The notes below the pieces were generated by a model that saw nothing but the letters and a program-made list of their open reading frames with translations, had not been told where the DNA came from and ran no database searches. A stretch of 64,000 nt of DNA from contig CM054155.1 of NCBI GenBank assembly GCA_028751875.1, positions 8,383,462-8,447,461 of the forward strand. The letters run 5' to 3'. Made by a program: the position numbers and the translations under genes. Source of the stretch: Rapana venosa (taxonomy: Eukaryota > Mollusca > Gastropoda > Neogastropoda > Muricidae). This document shows, in pieces, positions 45,015 to 55,278 of this stretch (the first letter of the stretch is position 1; the number at the start of each line of letters is the position of its first letter).

Positions 45015-45192
45015 CTGCACTCCCCACAAAAGTCCCTCGGATGAGACTGTAAACTGTGGTCCTCTGTGCGAAAATATACAGAACATCTTGCACACACATT
45101 AAAACCCACTCAACTTTTTGGAAGAGTAGGACATTGTGTGCCATTGGAACAGATGACAAAACTGACAAAAGTGCATACACGTGGGGACTATA
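45015..45192 (+). mobile_element. SINE-B middle fragment
   Basis: CCCTCGGATGAGACTGTAAA, CAGAACATCTTGCACACACA, GGAAGAGTAGGACATTGTGT and a TGCATACACGTGGGGACTA end. Its first part is repeated inverted at 45193-45260. Confidence 0.85.
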
Positions 45193-45260
45193 TTGAGTGG
45201 GTTTTAATGTGTGTGCAAGATGTTCTGTATATTTTCGCACAGAGGACCACAGTTTACAGT
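45046..45260. repeat. 68-bp perfect inverted repeat
   Basis: Arm 45046-45113 (ACTGTAAACTGTGGTCCTCT to AAAACCCACTCAA) is the exact reverse complement of 45193-45260, with a 79-base spacer. Both arms are SINE-B sequence. It lies in the last ACOT9 intron, between the duplicated acceptors and the true one. Confidence 0.93.
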
Positions 45261-45349
45261 ATATATATATATAAAAGCTTTTGAGTGTTTATTCTATTCT
45301 CAAAATGAAAATAAAATTTTAAGAATGAAAACTGACTGACTGTGTGCAG

Positions 45350-45393
45350 AATACATGCTGTACCTGGATGGCATGCGGCATTTGACAGACTGA
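45350..45393 (+). CDS. ACOT9: ACOT9-like thioesterase, terminal exon with stop
   Basis: Acceptor ACTGTGTGCAG|AA. G from the previous exon plus AA gives Glu, then YMLYLDGMRHLTD and TGA (45391-45393). The MLYLDG-RH segment is the conserved C-terminal helix of the family. The protein stops four residues after RH; vertebrate ACOT9 carries a somewhat longer tail. No AATAAA follows closely. The nearest plausible signals on this strand are kilobases downstream (50984 and 53044), and neither can be assigned. Confidence 0.95.
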
Positions 45394-45849
45394 TCTCCCC
45401 CTCAGTGTCGTACGATGCCTGTGTACGGGTCTGCTTGACAGTCAACTGCCTACGTCTGTGGAAGCACTCCTTTTCAAGATCTGCTATCTGTCGTAACTTA
45501 AAAGCTGAACTTGGCTCAGTTTGAGAGCTAGCTGCACTGCAAAAGCGAACTTAGGGCCAGCTTGTCGTATGTTAGTTAATACAACCGGTGAATAGAGCTT
45601 GCAGTTGTAGGAGTGTTTATTGTATCTTTTGTTGTTGTTTTTTCAGGTGGTGTTTGTACTTGTGGGCTGTTTTTGTGCCTGACTTTATAGCAAGAAAGAG
45701 CAGGGTTTTTGTTAATGCGTATATGTGTTCAATGCAATCTTTTTTTGTTGCTGATAGCCCTGTGAACCAGAGAAGCCATACTGAAGTCTGTCACTTCATT
45801 CATGGTTAAAGCTCAGATAAACAAGATGTTTACCTCTGACTGTCTACAC

Positions 45850-46103
45850 TTCTCAAAGTGACTCTCTGATGTTATGGTTAGGGAGTGACATACTCTGTAA
45901 TTAGTATTAACTCACTCTGTCTGAACATTCTCTGTAAACTCTCAGTGACACACACTTTGCTGTTATGGTTAGGGAGTGACATATTCTGTAATTGATATTA
46001 ACTTACTCTGTCTGAACATTCTCTGTAAACTCTCATAGTGACTCTGATGTTATGGTTAGGGAGTGGCATATTCTGTAATTAGTATTAACTTACTCTGTCT
46101 GAA
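45850..46103. repeat. ~100-bp minisatellite, left part
   Basis: Units contain GTTATGGTTAGGGAGTGACA, TATTCTGTAATTAGTATTAA, CTCACTCTGTCTGAACATTC and TCTGTAAACTCTCA. The array starts about 460 bases after the ACOT9 stop codon and continues at 46391-46575 after a SINE insertion. Confidence 0.9.
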
Positions 46104-46390
46104 AGGAGGCACCGTGGTCGAGTGGTTTAGGCGGTCAACTCGTGATCCAGAGGTCGCGGGTTCGATCCCCGCTCGGCTCGGTGTTGTGTTATTGGGAAAG
46201 ACACTTTACTCCTATTTTCCTCACTCCACCCAGGTGTACAAGTGGGTACCAGCTCTGCTGGGGAAGTATCTGGCGACAGACTAGCGTCCTGTCACAGGGG
46301 TGATGAAAAACCATCAGTTCGCTTAACGCTACAGAAACCGGGATAAGCTCCAGCTCTATGGGCCTTCTGGCTCAAAAGAACATACTTTAC
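46104..46390 (+). mobile_element. SINE-A, full length, 13-bp target duplication
   Basis: The tRNA-like head GGCACCGTGGTCGAGTGGTT (A box) is followed by GTCGCGGGTTCGATCCCCGC (B box). The body has GACACTTTACTCCTATTTTC, CTCACTCCACCCAGGTGTAC, AAGTGGGTACC and AGACTAGCGTCCTGTCACAG, and ends GGGCCTTCTGGCTC plus an A-rich end. TACTCTGTCTGAA flanks it at 46091-46103 and 46391-46403, within a minisatellite unit. The core resembles those of widespread invertebrate SINE superfamilies; I cannot name which. Confidence 0.93.
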
Positions 46391-46578
46391 TACTCTGTCT
46401 GAACATTCTCTGTAAACTCTCATAGTGACTCTGATGTTATGGTTAGGGAGTGGCATAATCTGTAATTAGTATTAACTCACTCTGTCTGAACAATCTGTGT
46501 AAACTCTCATAGTGACTCTGATGTTATGGTTAGGGAGTGACATACTCTGTAATTAATATCAACTCACTCTGTCCGATC
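46391..46578. repeat. ~100-bp minisatellite, right part
   Basis: Continues the array of 45850-46103: TCATAGTGACTCTGATGTTA and GGTTAGGGAGTGGCATAATC. It ends at AACTCACTCTGTCCGATC. Confidence 0.9.
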
Positions 46579-47570
46579 TTCCCTGATTGGGATTGCTGGT
46601 CACACTTCTTGTTTTCTATGAGTGTTCCCAATCTGGAATTGGGAGATTTAGGGTTGTATCAAGGAAAGACATCATAGTGACATCATACACTAGTGATAGC
46701 TTTGCTAGTCAATTCTTTTTTCAAAAGCAGCCAGTCGGAACAGATGTCGCTGGTCTGTGTGTGTTGAGTTGTTGTTAGTGTGCCTGTGACCTGCCCCTCA
46801 CTTCATCTTGTCTCCGTAAAAGAAATCACTGACATTTTCTACATATCTCCACAGACTAAAGTATGAAGGAAACACCCTCTTTACTTTGTTATCAACTCAC
46901 TCAATGTCTTAATAACCTGCTTATTTGGAGTTTTATCCAGTAACTTGAAGTACATATATATATATTTGGAAATTTTTAACCGACTCTAAAAAATGGGTAG
47001 GATGTGGTTAAAAAAGCAAGGGAGACAATTCACAGGACCTAGTGAAACTAAAGCTGATTGAACACTGAAAATGTTCCAGTTTTTTTAAAGAACTACAGTG
47101 CAAACAGAGACTGTTGTCTGAATCCACATTTCAAGTACAGTGATGGTTGCAGCTTCAATCTTATCTGTCTTTAGAGATTTTTAGGAAAAATACCAACCTG
47201 AACTGCTGTACATTTTGTTCTTGTTGTTCCTCGGCTACAGTTACCAAGTTCACCAATCACCGGGTCAGAGTTTGCATATGTGACCGTTTTTACCCACAAC
47301 GAAGGTAGCCGCATTCCGACTTCAGGGATGCATATTGATTGCTAACCTCTGTGCTGCATTGTCAGAAAAAACAAAATGATGCGTCTAGCATGCTTAGGAG
47401 TACAAACTTTGGGGAAAAAATTCCAGGTGATGATCAGAAAAACTGCTCTGGAGTAAAAATTTATATATGGGTAACTGTGTTACAGATGTTTTTTATATTT
47501 CATAGCTGTCCCTGCGTTCAACAGCCAAAAATCCCATCACCCTGCATAAGTGTATAACCTGTGTGTGTGT
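46579..47570. other. No gene recognised
   Basis: Unique-looking AT-rich sequence. Short frames at 46587-46778 and 47339-47557 have no family resemblance. Confidence 0.5.
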
Positions 47571-47604
47571 GTGTGTTTATTTATTTATTTTTTTATTTTT
47601 TTTT

Positions 47605-47941
47605 TTTTTAAATTCTTTTATATCGAGGATAATGGAATAAGCCCATATGTGCTTTTTTACATCCAGTCCCCGTGTGTATGCGGTTTTGTAAATTTTGTCA
47701 TCTGTTCCCACCGGCACTCAATGGCCTAATCTTACGAAAAGCGGAACAGGATTTAATGTGTGCGTAAGATGTTCTGTGTGCATTCGCACACAGGGCCTCG
47801 GTTTATAGTCTCATCCAAAGGACTTTTGGGGAGAGTGGAGTCTGCACTGATGTTAACTCCAGGGGAAAATATCCCCTTGAACGGGAATTAAACCCGGGTC
47901 GTCAGATTGCGAGCTCAATGTTCTGACCACTAGGCTATCCC
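47605..47941 (-). mobile_element. SINE-B, nearly full length, reverse
   Basis: From TTCTTTTATATCGAGGATAA to CTGACCACTAGGCTATCCCA, with GGGAATTAAACCCGGGTCGT as the B-box region. It is a well preserved copy, lacking only the first bases of the head. Confidence 0.92.
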
Positions 47942-48029
47942 ATGTGTGTGTGTGTGTGTGTGAGTGTACATTTGGACATGTTAGAACTATTACTTGCTGT
48001 TGGTGGCATGACTGTGTAAGAATGAGTTG

Positions 48030-48098
48030 AGTGCAAGCGCTTTGATTTGTCTCTGCAAGATACAGCACTGTATAAATTCCATTTATTATTATTATTAG
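48030..48098 (+). mobile_element. SINE-E 3' end alone
   Basis: GCAAGCGCTTTGATTTGTCT, CTGCAAGATACAGCACTGTA, TAAATTCCATTTATTATTAT. Confidence 0.8.
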
Positions 48099-48409
48099 AT
48101 GTGTATGATGATCATGACAATCTATGGGTTGTTGTTTTTTTAAGTGTGCAAATAATTGTTCCAGTCATTCACAGTCTGACTGTCCATACACAACTTGTGC
48201 AGTCTTTGTGAGGTATCTGCTTTATGAGGATGACGTGTGATGAAACACAATCAGGGATATACAGGGATACTTTTAATTTTTGATTGTTTACACTTTATCA
48301 AATAAAAACAAGTGGGGTTGTTGTGATAATATTTGGTGGAAGTAGTGATAATTCTAGTGTCATCAGCATTGTTGTTATTGTTTTTGTTATCACTGTAGTG
48401 TTCTTCTGA

Positions 48410-48645
48410 TGTTATTGTTGTTGTCGTTGCTCTTCTTCTTCTCCTGCTCCTCCTCCTCTTCCTCCTCCTCTTCCTCCTTCTTCTTCTTCTCATCCTCTTC
48501 CTCCTCCTCTTCCTCCTCCTTCTTCTCCTCCTCCTCTTCCTCCTCCTTCTTCTTCTTCTTCTTCTTCTTCTTCTTCTTCTTCTTCTTCGTCTTCTTCTTC
48601 TACTTCATCTTCTGCTTCTGCTTCTTCTCCTTCTCCATCGTAATA
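48410..48645. repeat. (TTC)n/(TCC)n pyrimidine array
   Basis: TCCTCC and TTCTTC blocks over about 230 bases. The Ser/Phe frame and its Arg-rich antisense are repeat artefacts. Confidence 0.95.
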
Positions 48646-48854
48646 AGTCATTTAGTTATTCATGGAAAGGCCAGGGGCGGTTTGTTTCTTTTTTAAGAGC
48701 ACAGAAGTGACATGGAATCTAACTAGAAATAACCAGGTAAGTGTTCCTGTGTTATGACACATTGAACGTGTCTTAAGTTAAAAAAAATAATAACTACTGC
48801 ATATTCCATCCACATTATTCAAGTGAAATCAACACCGTGCAATTTAAAAGCCTG

Positions 48855-49270
48855 ACCCACTTTTCTGCTAGGAGCCATTTTAGGCAGGTGAGGGTCAGGA
48901 TCGTGATTTTGAGATTGTGATTGATTATGAAACTGTGGTCATTATTCTAGAAACCTTGTACGGAAATATCAAGGTGTAAGTTTGTGTCCTTTTGCTTTAT
49001 AACATGTTTTAAAATACCCAAGCCTTCGTTCTGACCACCTATCACAATGCTAAACTTGTCAACTTCTCATTTTATCACTTCCTGCAGTCTATCATTTCAA
49101 TTTGTAACAACTTTTCATAGAATTTTCCGATTTTTTATCTTTTTTAAAAAATAATTGAATAGCCTTTCTATTGCAGATTAATAACAAATCAATAACAAAA
49201 AAAATAACCCCTAGTGCAATGTGATTCATGATGTGGTGGAGTGTCGCCTATGGCTGTGAAGTAATGATAA
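48855..49270 (+). repeat. Dispersed ~420-bp repeat, copy 2
   Basis: Pair of 42527-43250, without the SINE-C insert. It shares GACCCACTTTTCTGCTAGGA, TCACTTCCTGCAGTCTATCA, TTTCTATTGCAGATTAATAA and GTGCAATGTGATTC. Confidence 0.75.
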
Positions 49271-49319
49271 AAATGGGTTGAAAGTCCAAGCTGTTGAAGA
49301 TGCTGATCTGTACTCATGA

Positions 49320-49358
49320 GGCCCTCGTTGGCTTAGTGGTTAAGATGCTGGACACGGG
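49320..49358 (+). mobile_element. tRNA-like SINE head, split by SINE-E
   Basis: GGCCCTCGTTGGCTTAGTGG, then TTAAGATGCTGGACACGGGG, has an A-box form. A possible B-box continuation, GATCCAGGATTTAAACTCTC, appears after the SINE-E at about 49880. Family unknown. Confidence 0.45.
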
Positions 49359-49360
49359 GA

Positions 49361-49692
49361 TAATAATAATAATAATAATAATAATGTATGGAATTTATAT
49401 AGCGCTGAATCTTGTAAAGCAACAAATCAAAGCACTCAGATTTTATTTCATACCACTTTAAGTCACGGCAGATTTCTCTCCGTGAAATTCGGGCTGCTCT
49501 CCCCGGGGAGAGCGGGAGAACGCGTCGCCACTTAGCGCTGCGCCACCCTTTCACCCTTTTTTTTCTTTTTTTTTTCTGCAGCTGTATTTGTATCCCTATC
49601 AGAGTGGCTTTTTTCTAAGAATTTTGCCAGGGACAACTCTCTTGTTGCCGTGGGGTTTTTTACGTGCGCTAAATAATTACGTGTAACACACG

Positions 49693-49723
<31 letters not shown>

Positions 49724-49858
49724 TAGCGCCCAGACCACCACTCATGGTCTAATGGATGGGGGAAAAATTTCCGGTCCAAACGGGGTACGAACCGCCGCAC
49801 ACTTCAGACCCGGACTTTTCGCTTTCTAGACAGGCGCGTTACCTCTAGACCACCGATC
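49361..49858 (-). mobile_element. SINE-E, full length, well preserved
   Basis: The (AAT)n tail is at the left, then ATGGAATTTATATAGCGCTG, AATCTTGTAAAGCAACAAAT and TCCCCGGGGAGAGCGGGAGA. The tRNA-like head is on the right: on the minus strand GGTGGTCTAGAGGTAACGCG (A box) and GCGGCGGTTCGTACCCCGTT (B box). Nearly identical to 55449-55947, which implies recent activity. Confidence 0.93.
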
Positions 49859-50509
49859 CACCTATCCACCGATCCACAGATCCAGGATTTAAACTCTCAC
49901 TGGTACAGCCAGGCTGGAACAGACTCCTCTGTAAAGCCAGCGTTTGTACAGGCTTCGCTCCCCTTTTGCTCCTTTCAAATGAGACTTCAACCAAGGTTTT
50001 GTCATGCGTGAGCGCATGTCTTGCATGTCTTTACTTTAAACCAAGGTCTTGTGTGTGAATGCAGGGTGTGGTCTGGTTGTGTTAAAGTCCCAGTGAAGCC
50101 ATTGAGGGACAGTACAATCAACCAGCCATCTTTGACATCATTATGTAATGCATACATTCACACATCTTACAGGTATGTAGATTTCCAAATCCATTGGGGG
50201 CTGATAGGAATGGATGACATTTTGTATGTGTGTCTGTTTTTGTGTTGTTGTTGCTTTGATTTTATGTCTGTTCACTTTAAGGGATGTGTGTGTGTGTGTG
50301 CGTGTGTGTGTGCCTTGGCTAGATCTGCGAGGGTCACCCCTGGTGAGATTTTGCGTATGCAGCCCCCATGAAAGTAACCGTATTCCGTCTGCAGGGAGAC
50401 TGGATGACATGAAATAAAACACACACAGACGTCGTGACATCCATAGTGGCGGGACTTAAAAACAGCCCTATGTGTTAAAATATCACCTGTGGTCAACTCA
50501 CAACTTCTA

Positions 50510-50802
50510 GGTAAAGGTAAAGGAGTCCCATAACCGATAAGGTCGTAGGGGAGCGAGGCGTCAGAGACCTCACTTCTCCAGGGCCAGCATATTGAGGGCG
50601 GCGCCCATCTCCTCTCCCTCGCTGCTTTACCTTCCCTGACCCTAAAGAGGGCAGGTACCCATTTGCAGCTGGGTGAACTGGGGGAACTGTACTGAAGCCA
50701 AGGCGCGCAAACGGTCACCCATCCAACTGGTAACCACGCTCGACGCTGCTTAACTTGGCTGGGGGAAAGTGAGTGCTCTGACCACTGAGCTATCCCATCC
50801 CC
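50510..50802 (-). mobile_element. SINE-C, full length, reverse
   Basis: GGTAAAGGTAAAGGAGTCCC to TGAGCTATCCCATCCCC. The 5S-like part reads GGTCACCCATCCAACTGGTA and ACCACGCTCGACGCTGCTTA on this strand. The flanks TCACAACTTCTA (50498-50509) and TCACAAAACTTCTA (50803-50816) look like a target duplication with a 2-bp change. Confidence 0.92.
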
Positions 50803-50816
50803 TCACAAAACTTCTA

Positions 50817-51310
50817 CCTGAGGAAAAAGAAAAGTGTGGATTTTAAAATATTTGTTTTGTTTTGTCATATTAATTTAGGAATCTCATGTTTCTCTGGAAA
50901 ATGGTCATAATATTCACCATAATAAGTCTGTGAGGTTTAAACAGTTTGCTTCATAATTATATCACTACTATTTTCATGTTTGTTAATAAAGTTTATTATG
51001 TTTGGTTTGCTTCTAGTTGCTTTTTGTGTATTTTGTTAGAAAACACAACTGTTACATATAGCATGTAGACCAACAGATCAGCTTCTTGGTTTTGTGTGGA
51101 AATTTGGATCAATAATTCATTTTCGTTATGCAGATAATGGTGACTTTTTTAAATAATTTTTTATTCTTGGATGTTTCTTACTCAAAAAGTGTTCATAATA
51201 AAAACTGGAAAATATGATAACTTCATGACTAAGGAATTATAATATTTGTTCTGTTATACTTTGAGTATATTTATTTATGTGCATATTTATTTATTTGTTT
51301 GTTTCTTTGT
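50817..51310. other. No gene recognised
   Basis: AT-rich sequence with an isolated AATAAA at 50984-50989. No coding resemblance. Confidence 0.5.
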
Positions 51311-51312
51311 TC

Positions 51313-51425
51313 TTTTATATTGAAGATAAGGTAATAAGCGCTCATGTGGTTTTTTAACAACCAATCCCTGTGCGTATGCGGTTTTGTAAATGTTGCCATG
51401 TTTCTCACTGGCTCACAATGGCCTA
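51313..51425 (-). mobile_element. SINE-B 3' fragment
   Basis: TTCTTTTATATTGAAGATAA, AATAAGCGCTCATGTGG, GTATGCGGTTTTGTAAATGT and GGCTCACAATGGCCTA. Confidence 0.75.
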
Positions 51426-51511
51426 TTCTAGTACTAGTGCAGAATTAACAAGAGAAAGCTGAACAGCTACAATCACACCAACAATCCTGTTATCTAGAAT
51501 ACTAATGCACC

Positions 51512-51830
51512 ATGAGGATGTCGGGGCCCTGTCAGTATAAACAGCATCCCCACCTTCTGGAAATTCTGTGCTTGGAATTCCCTCTTTTCTGTCCCTCTCT
51601 GCCTTGTTCCTTTTCTTCTTGTCATCTCTTTCTTGTCTATTTCCTGCTGTCTTGGTCCATTCTCCTGCCTTTTTTTCAGAAAGACTTAAAAGATAACAAT
51701 TCTCCCCCATGCCGAAGTCGGATGCGCTGGGCCTGACTTGTCAGGTACCTAACAGCAGTGCATGCATTTTCACTCGTATGACAGACAACAATAGTTGCTG
51801 TCAGAGTGTTCAAAGAAGAAGAATGCTAAT
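51512..51830 (+). mobile_element. SINE-D, near full length
   Basis: GAGGATGTCGGGGCCCTGTC, AGTATAAACAGCATCCCCAC, ATGCCGAAGTCGGATGCGCT, GGGCCTGACTTGTCAGGTAC, hairpin ACAGACAACAATAGTTGCTG and a CAAAGAAGAAGAA tail. Confidence 0.85.
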
Positions 51831-52185
51831 GCACACATATGTGGAAAAAGAACACAAACAAACAAACAGAACAGAAAAATAAACAATAAATAAACAAACT
51901 TCCAAGATATAGTTGTAACATTTGAAATGTTTAGTATCACAGGAAATGGTTAATTCTGCTATAAATAAAAATGGTTGTCTTTAACTGAAAATAGTACATA
52001 ATTCATTGATCAGGAAATAAATCAGTTGTAAACGTGATGATGAATAAGTGTTCATGTTTGCAGTATTATATCAGGCAAAGTGACTGTCGTGGAAATTTAT
52101 TCATTGTTCATATTGTTTTTACAGTTTTCAATAACTGCAATGGGCTTGTTGACACACCATTTTTGGGGGTTCATATATGTCAAAT

Positions 52186-52467
52186 GGAGGTACCGTGGTT
52201 GAGTGGTTTAGGCGGTCAACTCGTGATCCAGAGGTCACGGGTTCGATCCCCGCTCGGCTCGGTGTTGTGTCCTTGGGAAAGACACTTTACTTCTATTTTC
52301 CTCACTCCACCCAGGTGTACAAGTGGGTACCAGCTCTGCTGGGGAAGTATCTGGCGACAGACTAGCGTCCTGTCACAGGGGTGGTGAAAAACCATCAGTT
52401 CGCTTAACGCTACAGAAACCGGGATAAGCTCCGGCTCTATGGGCCTTCTGGCTCGAAATAACATACT
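52186..52467 (+). mobile_element. SINE-A, full length, 12-bp target duplication
   Basis: The same element as 46104-46390 with few substitutions: GGTACCGTGGTTGAGTGGTT head, GGTCACGGGTTCGATCCCCG B box, end GGGCCTTCTGGCTCGAAATA. Flanked by TATATGTCAAAT at 52174-52185 and 52468-52479. Confidence 0.93.
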
Positions 52468-52479
52468 TATATGTCAAAT

Positions 52480-53100
52480 ATATGCTGATGGTGTAGCTGT
52501 GTGATATATATAAACAAATACATACGTGTGATATGTGCATAGGTATTATATTATTGTTACGGTTTGTGCACCATTATTTTATCTTGTGTTCAGTCTCTGT
52601 ATTTATGAAGAGAAAAGAAAACACCAGAGGATAAATTTGTTGCTGTTATTTAATAACGATGGTGATGAGTAGACTAAGTGTTCGTGGTCTTACTGCACTT
52701 TGTTTTACACACAGACTGTTTTGAGTCTATGTATATTTGAATCACGTGTAGGTATACAGATATATCGCTGTTCAAGTTTTTACACAGGGCACAATAACGT
52801 GTACATTTATTTATGTTTCTCTATGGCTTGTAACTCACTCTAGTGCTTTTTTTTCTCCTTTCTTTTCTGTTTTAATTTAGTATCTGCACTTAGTGTGTGT
52901 TTCAAATGAAAAGTACATCAGACAAACACACACACACACAAATATCCATGGCTTCGTTTAATCTTGTTGACTTCTGTTTCTGTTTTATAATTTGTACATT
53001 TTTTACAACACGCATAGTTTATTTGTGCATTTTGGAGGATAGAAATAAAGATTTTCTTTTTAAAAAATACTGAATCCTTGTGATGTGTGCTTGAATCTTT
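52480..53100. other. No gene recognised; isolated AATAAA at 53044
   Basis: AT-rich sequence. GATAGAAATAAAGATTTTCT could be a poly(A) signal, but no transcript can be tied to it. Confidence 0.4.
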
Positions 53101-53199
53101 TTGTCAACACTTCACACATGGTGGGGTGGGGTCCAGTGGTATTGTGCACCACTTTGGAGATGGGGAGAGCCTGGGTTCTAAACTGGACTGTTACCTCTT

Positions 53200-53288
53200 T
53201 CATATAGACCATGAGGGGTGGAGGAAGCTGGTAGCAAAATCTTCAGTGCTGCCCCAACGGTCAGCCAGACTACAGGATGGCTAACAGG
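53200..53288 (+). mobile_element. Possible LINE C-terminal remnant
   Basis: The frame HEGWRKLVAKSSVLPQRSAR with LQDG then stop resembles the extreme C-terminus of many APE-type LINE proteins (GWRKLV-KSSV-PQRP). It is only about 30 codons long and could have been carried as the 3' end of another element. Confidence 0.45.
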
Positions 53289-53534
53289 TAACAAGACCTC
53301 GAGTAGTGGGCTTGGTACCTGTCTTTTGGGTGAGATAATAAATCAAAGTCTTGTGTACAGCGTATAATTATCTAGTGCAGGTCTATGTAAGAACCCTCCA
53401 ACAGCAAGAAAGCTGCCCCCTTCAAAGTGATAGAAACAAGCAGCCACCTTGACTCAGTAGTTAGCGCCTCGGGCCTATGTCCCACTCGTCAGCAAGGCCT
53501 AACGGGTTTTCACGTGTGCGCAAGACGTTCTGGT

Positions 53535-53705
53535 CACACACACACACACACACACACACACGTGTGTGCACATGCGCAGGTACAAACAAAACAAGCACAC
53601 GAACTACACAACACAGCGCAACACGCACGCACTCAAGCATATGCAGACAAATAGGCCTACATATGCACACACACGCGCGCGAGCGCGCACACCCACACAC
53701 ACACA
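53535..53705. repeat. CA/CG-rich microsatellite
   Basis: (CA)n, CGCGCGAGCGCGC and related alternating purine-pyrimidine blocks. A small SINE-B piece precedes it (CACGTGTGCGCAAGACGTTC). Confidence 0.85.
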
Positions 53706-53806
53706 CTAACAAAATTCCACAGTACATGCATGGCAAGTGTCTACATCATTCATGTTTCTTTGTTTATTTTCCCTCTCCCATCCCATTTCCAGTGCGCGTG
53801 CACACA

Positions 53807-53807
<1 letters not shown>

Positions 53808-53845
<38 letters not shown>

Positions 53846-54005
53846 GTATCCCTACGGGCGGGGACTGGATGTATAAAAGCACATGAGCGCTTCTTCATTA
53901 AAATCGTAATAAAAGAATTTGTCATTTGTCTCTGTCTTACACATACACACACACACACCCGCGCGCACACACGCGCACACGGACACACACACACACACAC
54001 ACACT
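53808..54005. repeat. (CT)n, SINE-B 3' scrap, (CA)n
   Basis: CT run 53808-53843; GGGGACTGGATGTATAAAAG with GCACATGAGCGC (53857-53920, plus) is the family B end; CA array 53940-54004. Confidence 0.85.
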
Positions 54006-54264
54006 TGTCCACTGTAGAGATATCTGAAAAGACTGAACTAGTTTTCCAGCATAATCATAAAACTACTCACATGCTGCGGAGTAAGGAGAAAAACCAGAAG
54101 TTGTCTATATACTCATAATTATGTTTTTTGTGTTTGTTTTCTATTTGAAGGATCTAGTAAACTACATAGACTACTTGCCTATTCGTCTTCGTCACTGTTT
54201 CTCTGGTGCATGTACATTGCATTGCTTTCATAACTTTGTAGTTTACAGATATTTGACTTCTTTC

Positions 54265-54295
<31 letters not shown>

Positions 54296-54394
54296 GTGGG
54301 GGGGGGGGGGGGGGGGGTCTTTAGTTGTTATTGTTGTTGTTAGTGTTGATCCACCCTTATATACCTCTCTGTCTATGTCTCTAGGTCTCTTTTT

Positions 54395-54492
54395 TTATTC
54401 TTTATATGATTATAATGGAATAAGCACTTATTGCTTTTTTACATCTAGTCCCTGTGTGTATGCGGTTTTGTCAATTCTGTCATCTGTTCCAG
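54395..54492 (-). mobile_element. SINE-B 3' fragment, reverse
   Basis: TATATGATTATAATGGAATA, AGCACTTATTGCTTTTTTAC and GTATGCGGTTTTGTCAATTC. A plus-strand fragment of the same part lies at 54698-54790 beyond a CTGT/CT array (54500-54620). Confidence 0.75.
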
Positions 54493-54546
54493 TCAGGTCT
54501 TTGTCTGTCTGCTGTCTGTATGTGTGTCTGCCTATCTGTCTGTCTG

Positions 54547-54610
<64 letters not shown>

Positions 54611-54942
54611 GTCTGTCTCTCTCTTTCACCTCTCTCTCTCTTGTGTGTGTGATTTTTAAAATTATCATTTGTTTATTATTTATTTTCATTTATTTATTTA
54701 CAAAACCGCATACACACGGGGACTGGATGTAAACAAAAAGTACTTATTCCATTATCCTCGATATAAAAGAATAATAAATAAATAAACAAGTAGATACCTC
54801 GGGTTCAGGGAGACGTGGAGCTCAGAGATAGAATTTTCGGAACAAGAGAGATTGTATCTGGTTTGTTTGTTGGTTGGTTTGTTTGCTTGCTTGCTTGCTT
54901 GTTTGCTTGCTTCCTTCCTTCCTTGTTTGTTTGTTTGTTTTT

Positions 54943-55235
54943 ATTCCACTTTAATTCAAGGCGGCTTTCTCTGCGTGAAATTCGGGCTGGTCTCCCCGGG
55001 GAGAGCGCGTCGCCACAAGAGCAGCGCCACCCTTTTTTTTCTTTCCCTGTCTGTATCTGTATTTGTTTCCCTATTAGAGTGGGTTTTTTTCTACATCATT
55101 TTGCCAGGGACAACTCTTGTTGCTGTGGTTTCTTTTACGTGCGCTAAATAAGTATGTGTAACGCACTGGAGCTCGGTTTATCTCATCCGAAAGACTAGCA
55201 CTCCAGACCGCCACTCATGGTCTAATAGATGGGGT

Positions 55236-55278
<43 letters not shown>

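Noticed and set aside
48409..48696. Ser/Phe-rich frame and its Arg-rich antisense
   Set aside because: Translated TTC/TCC repeat.
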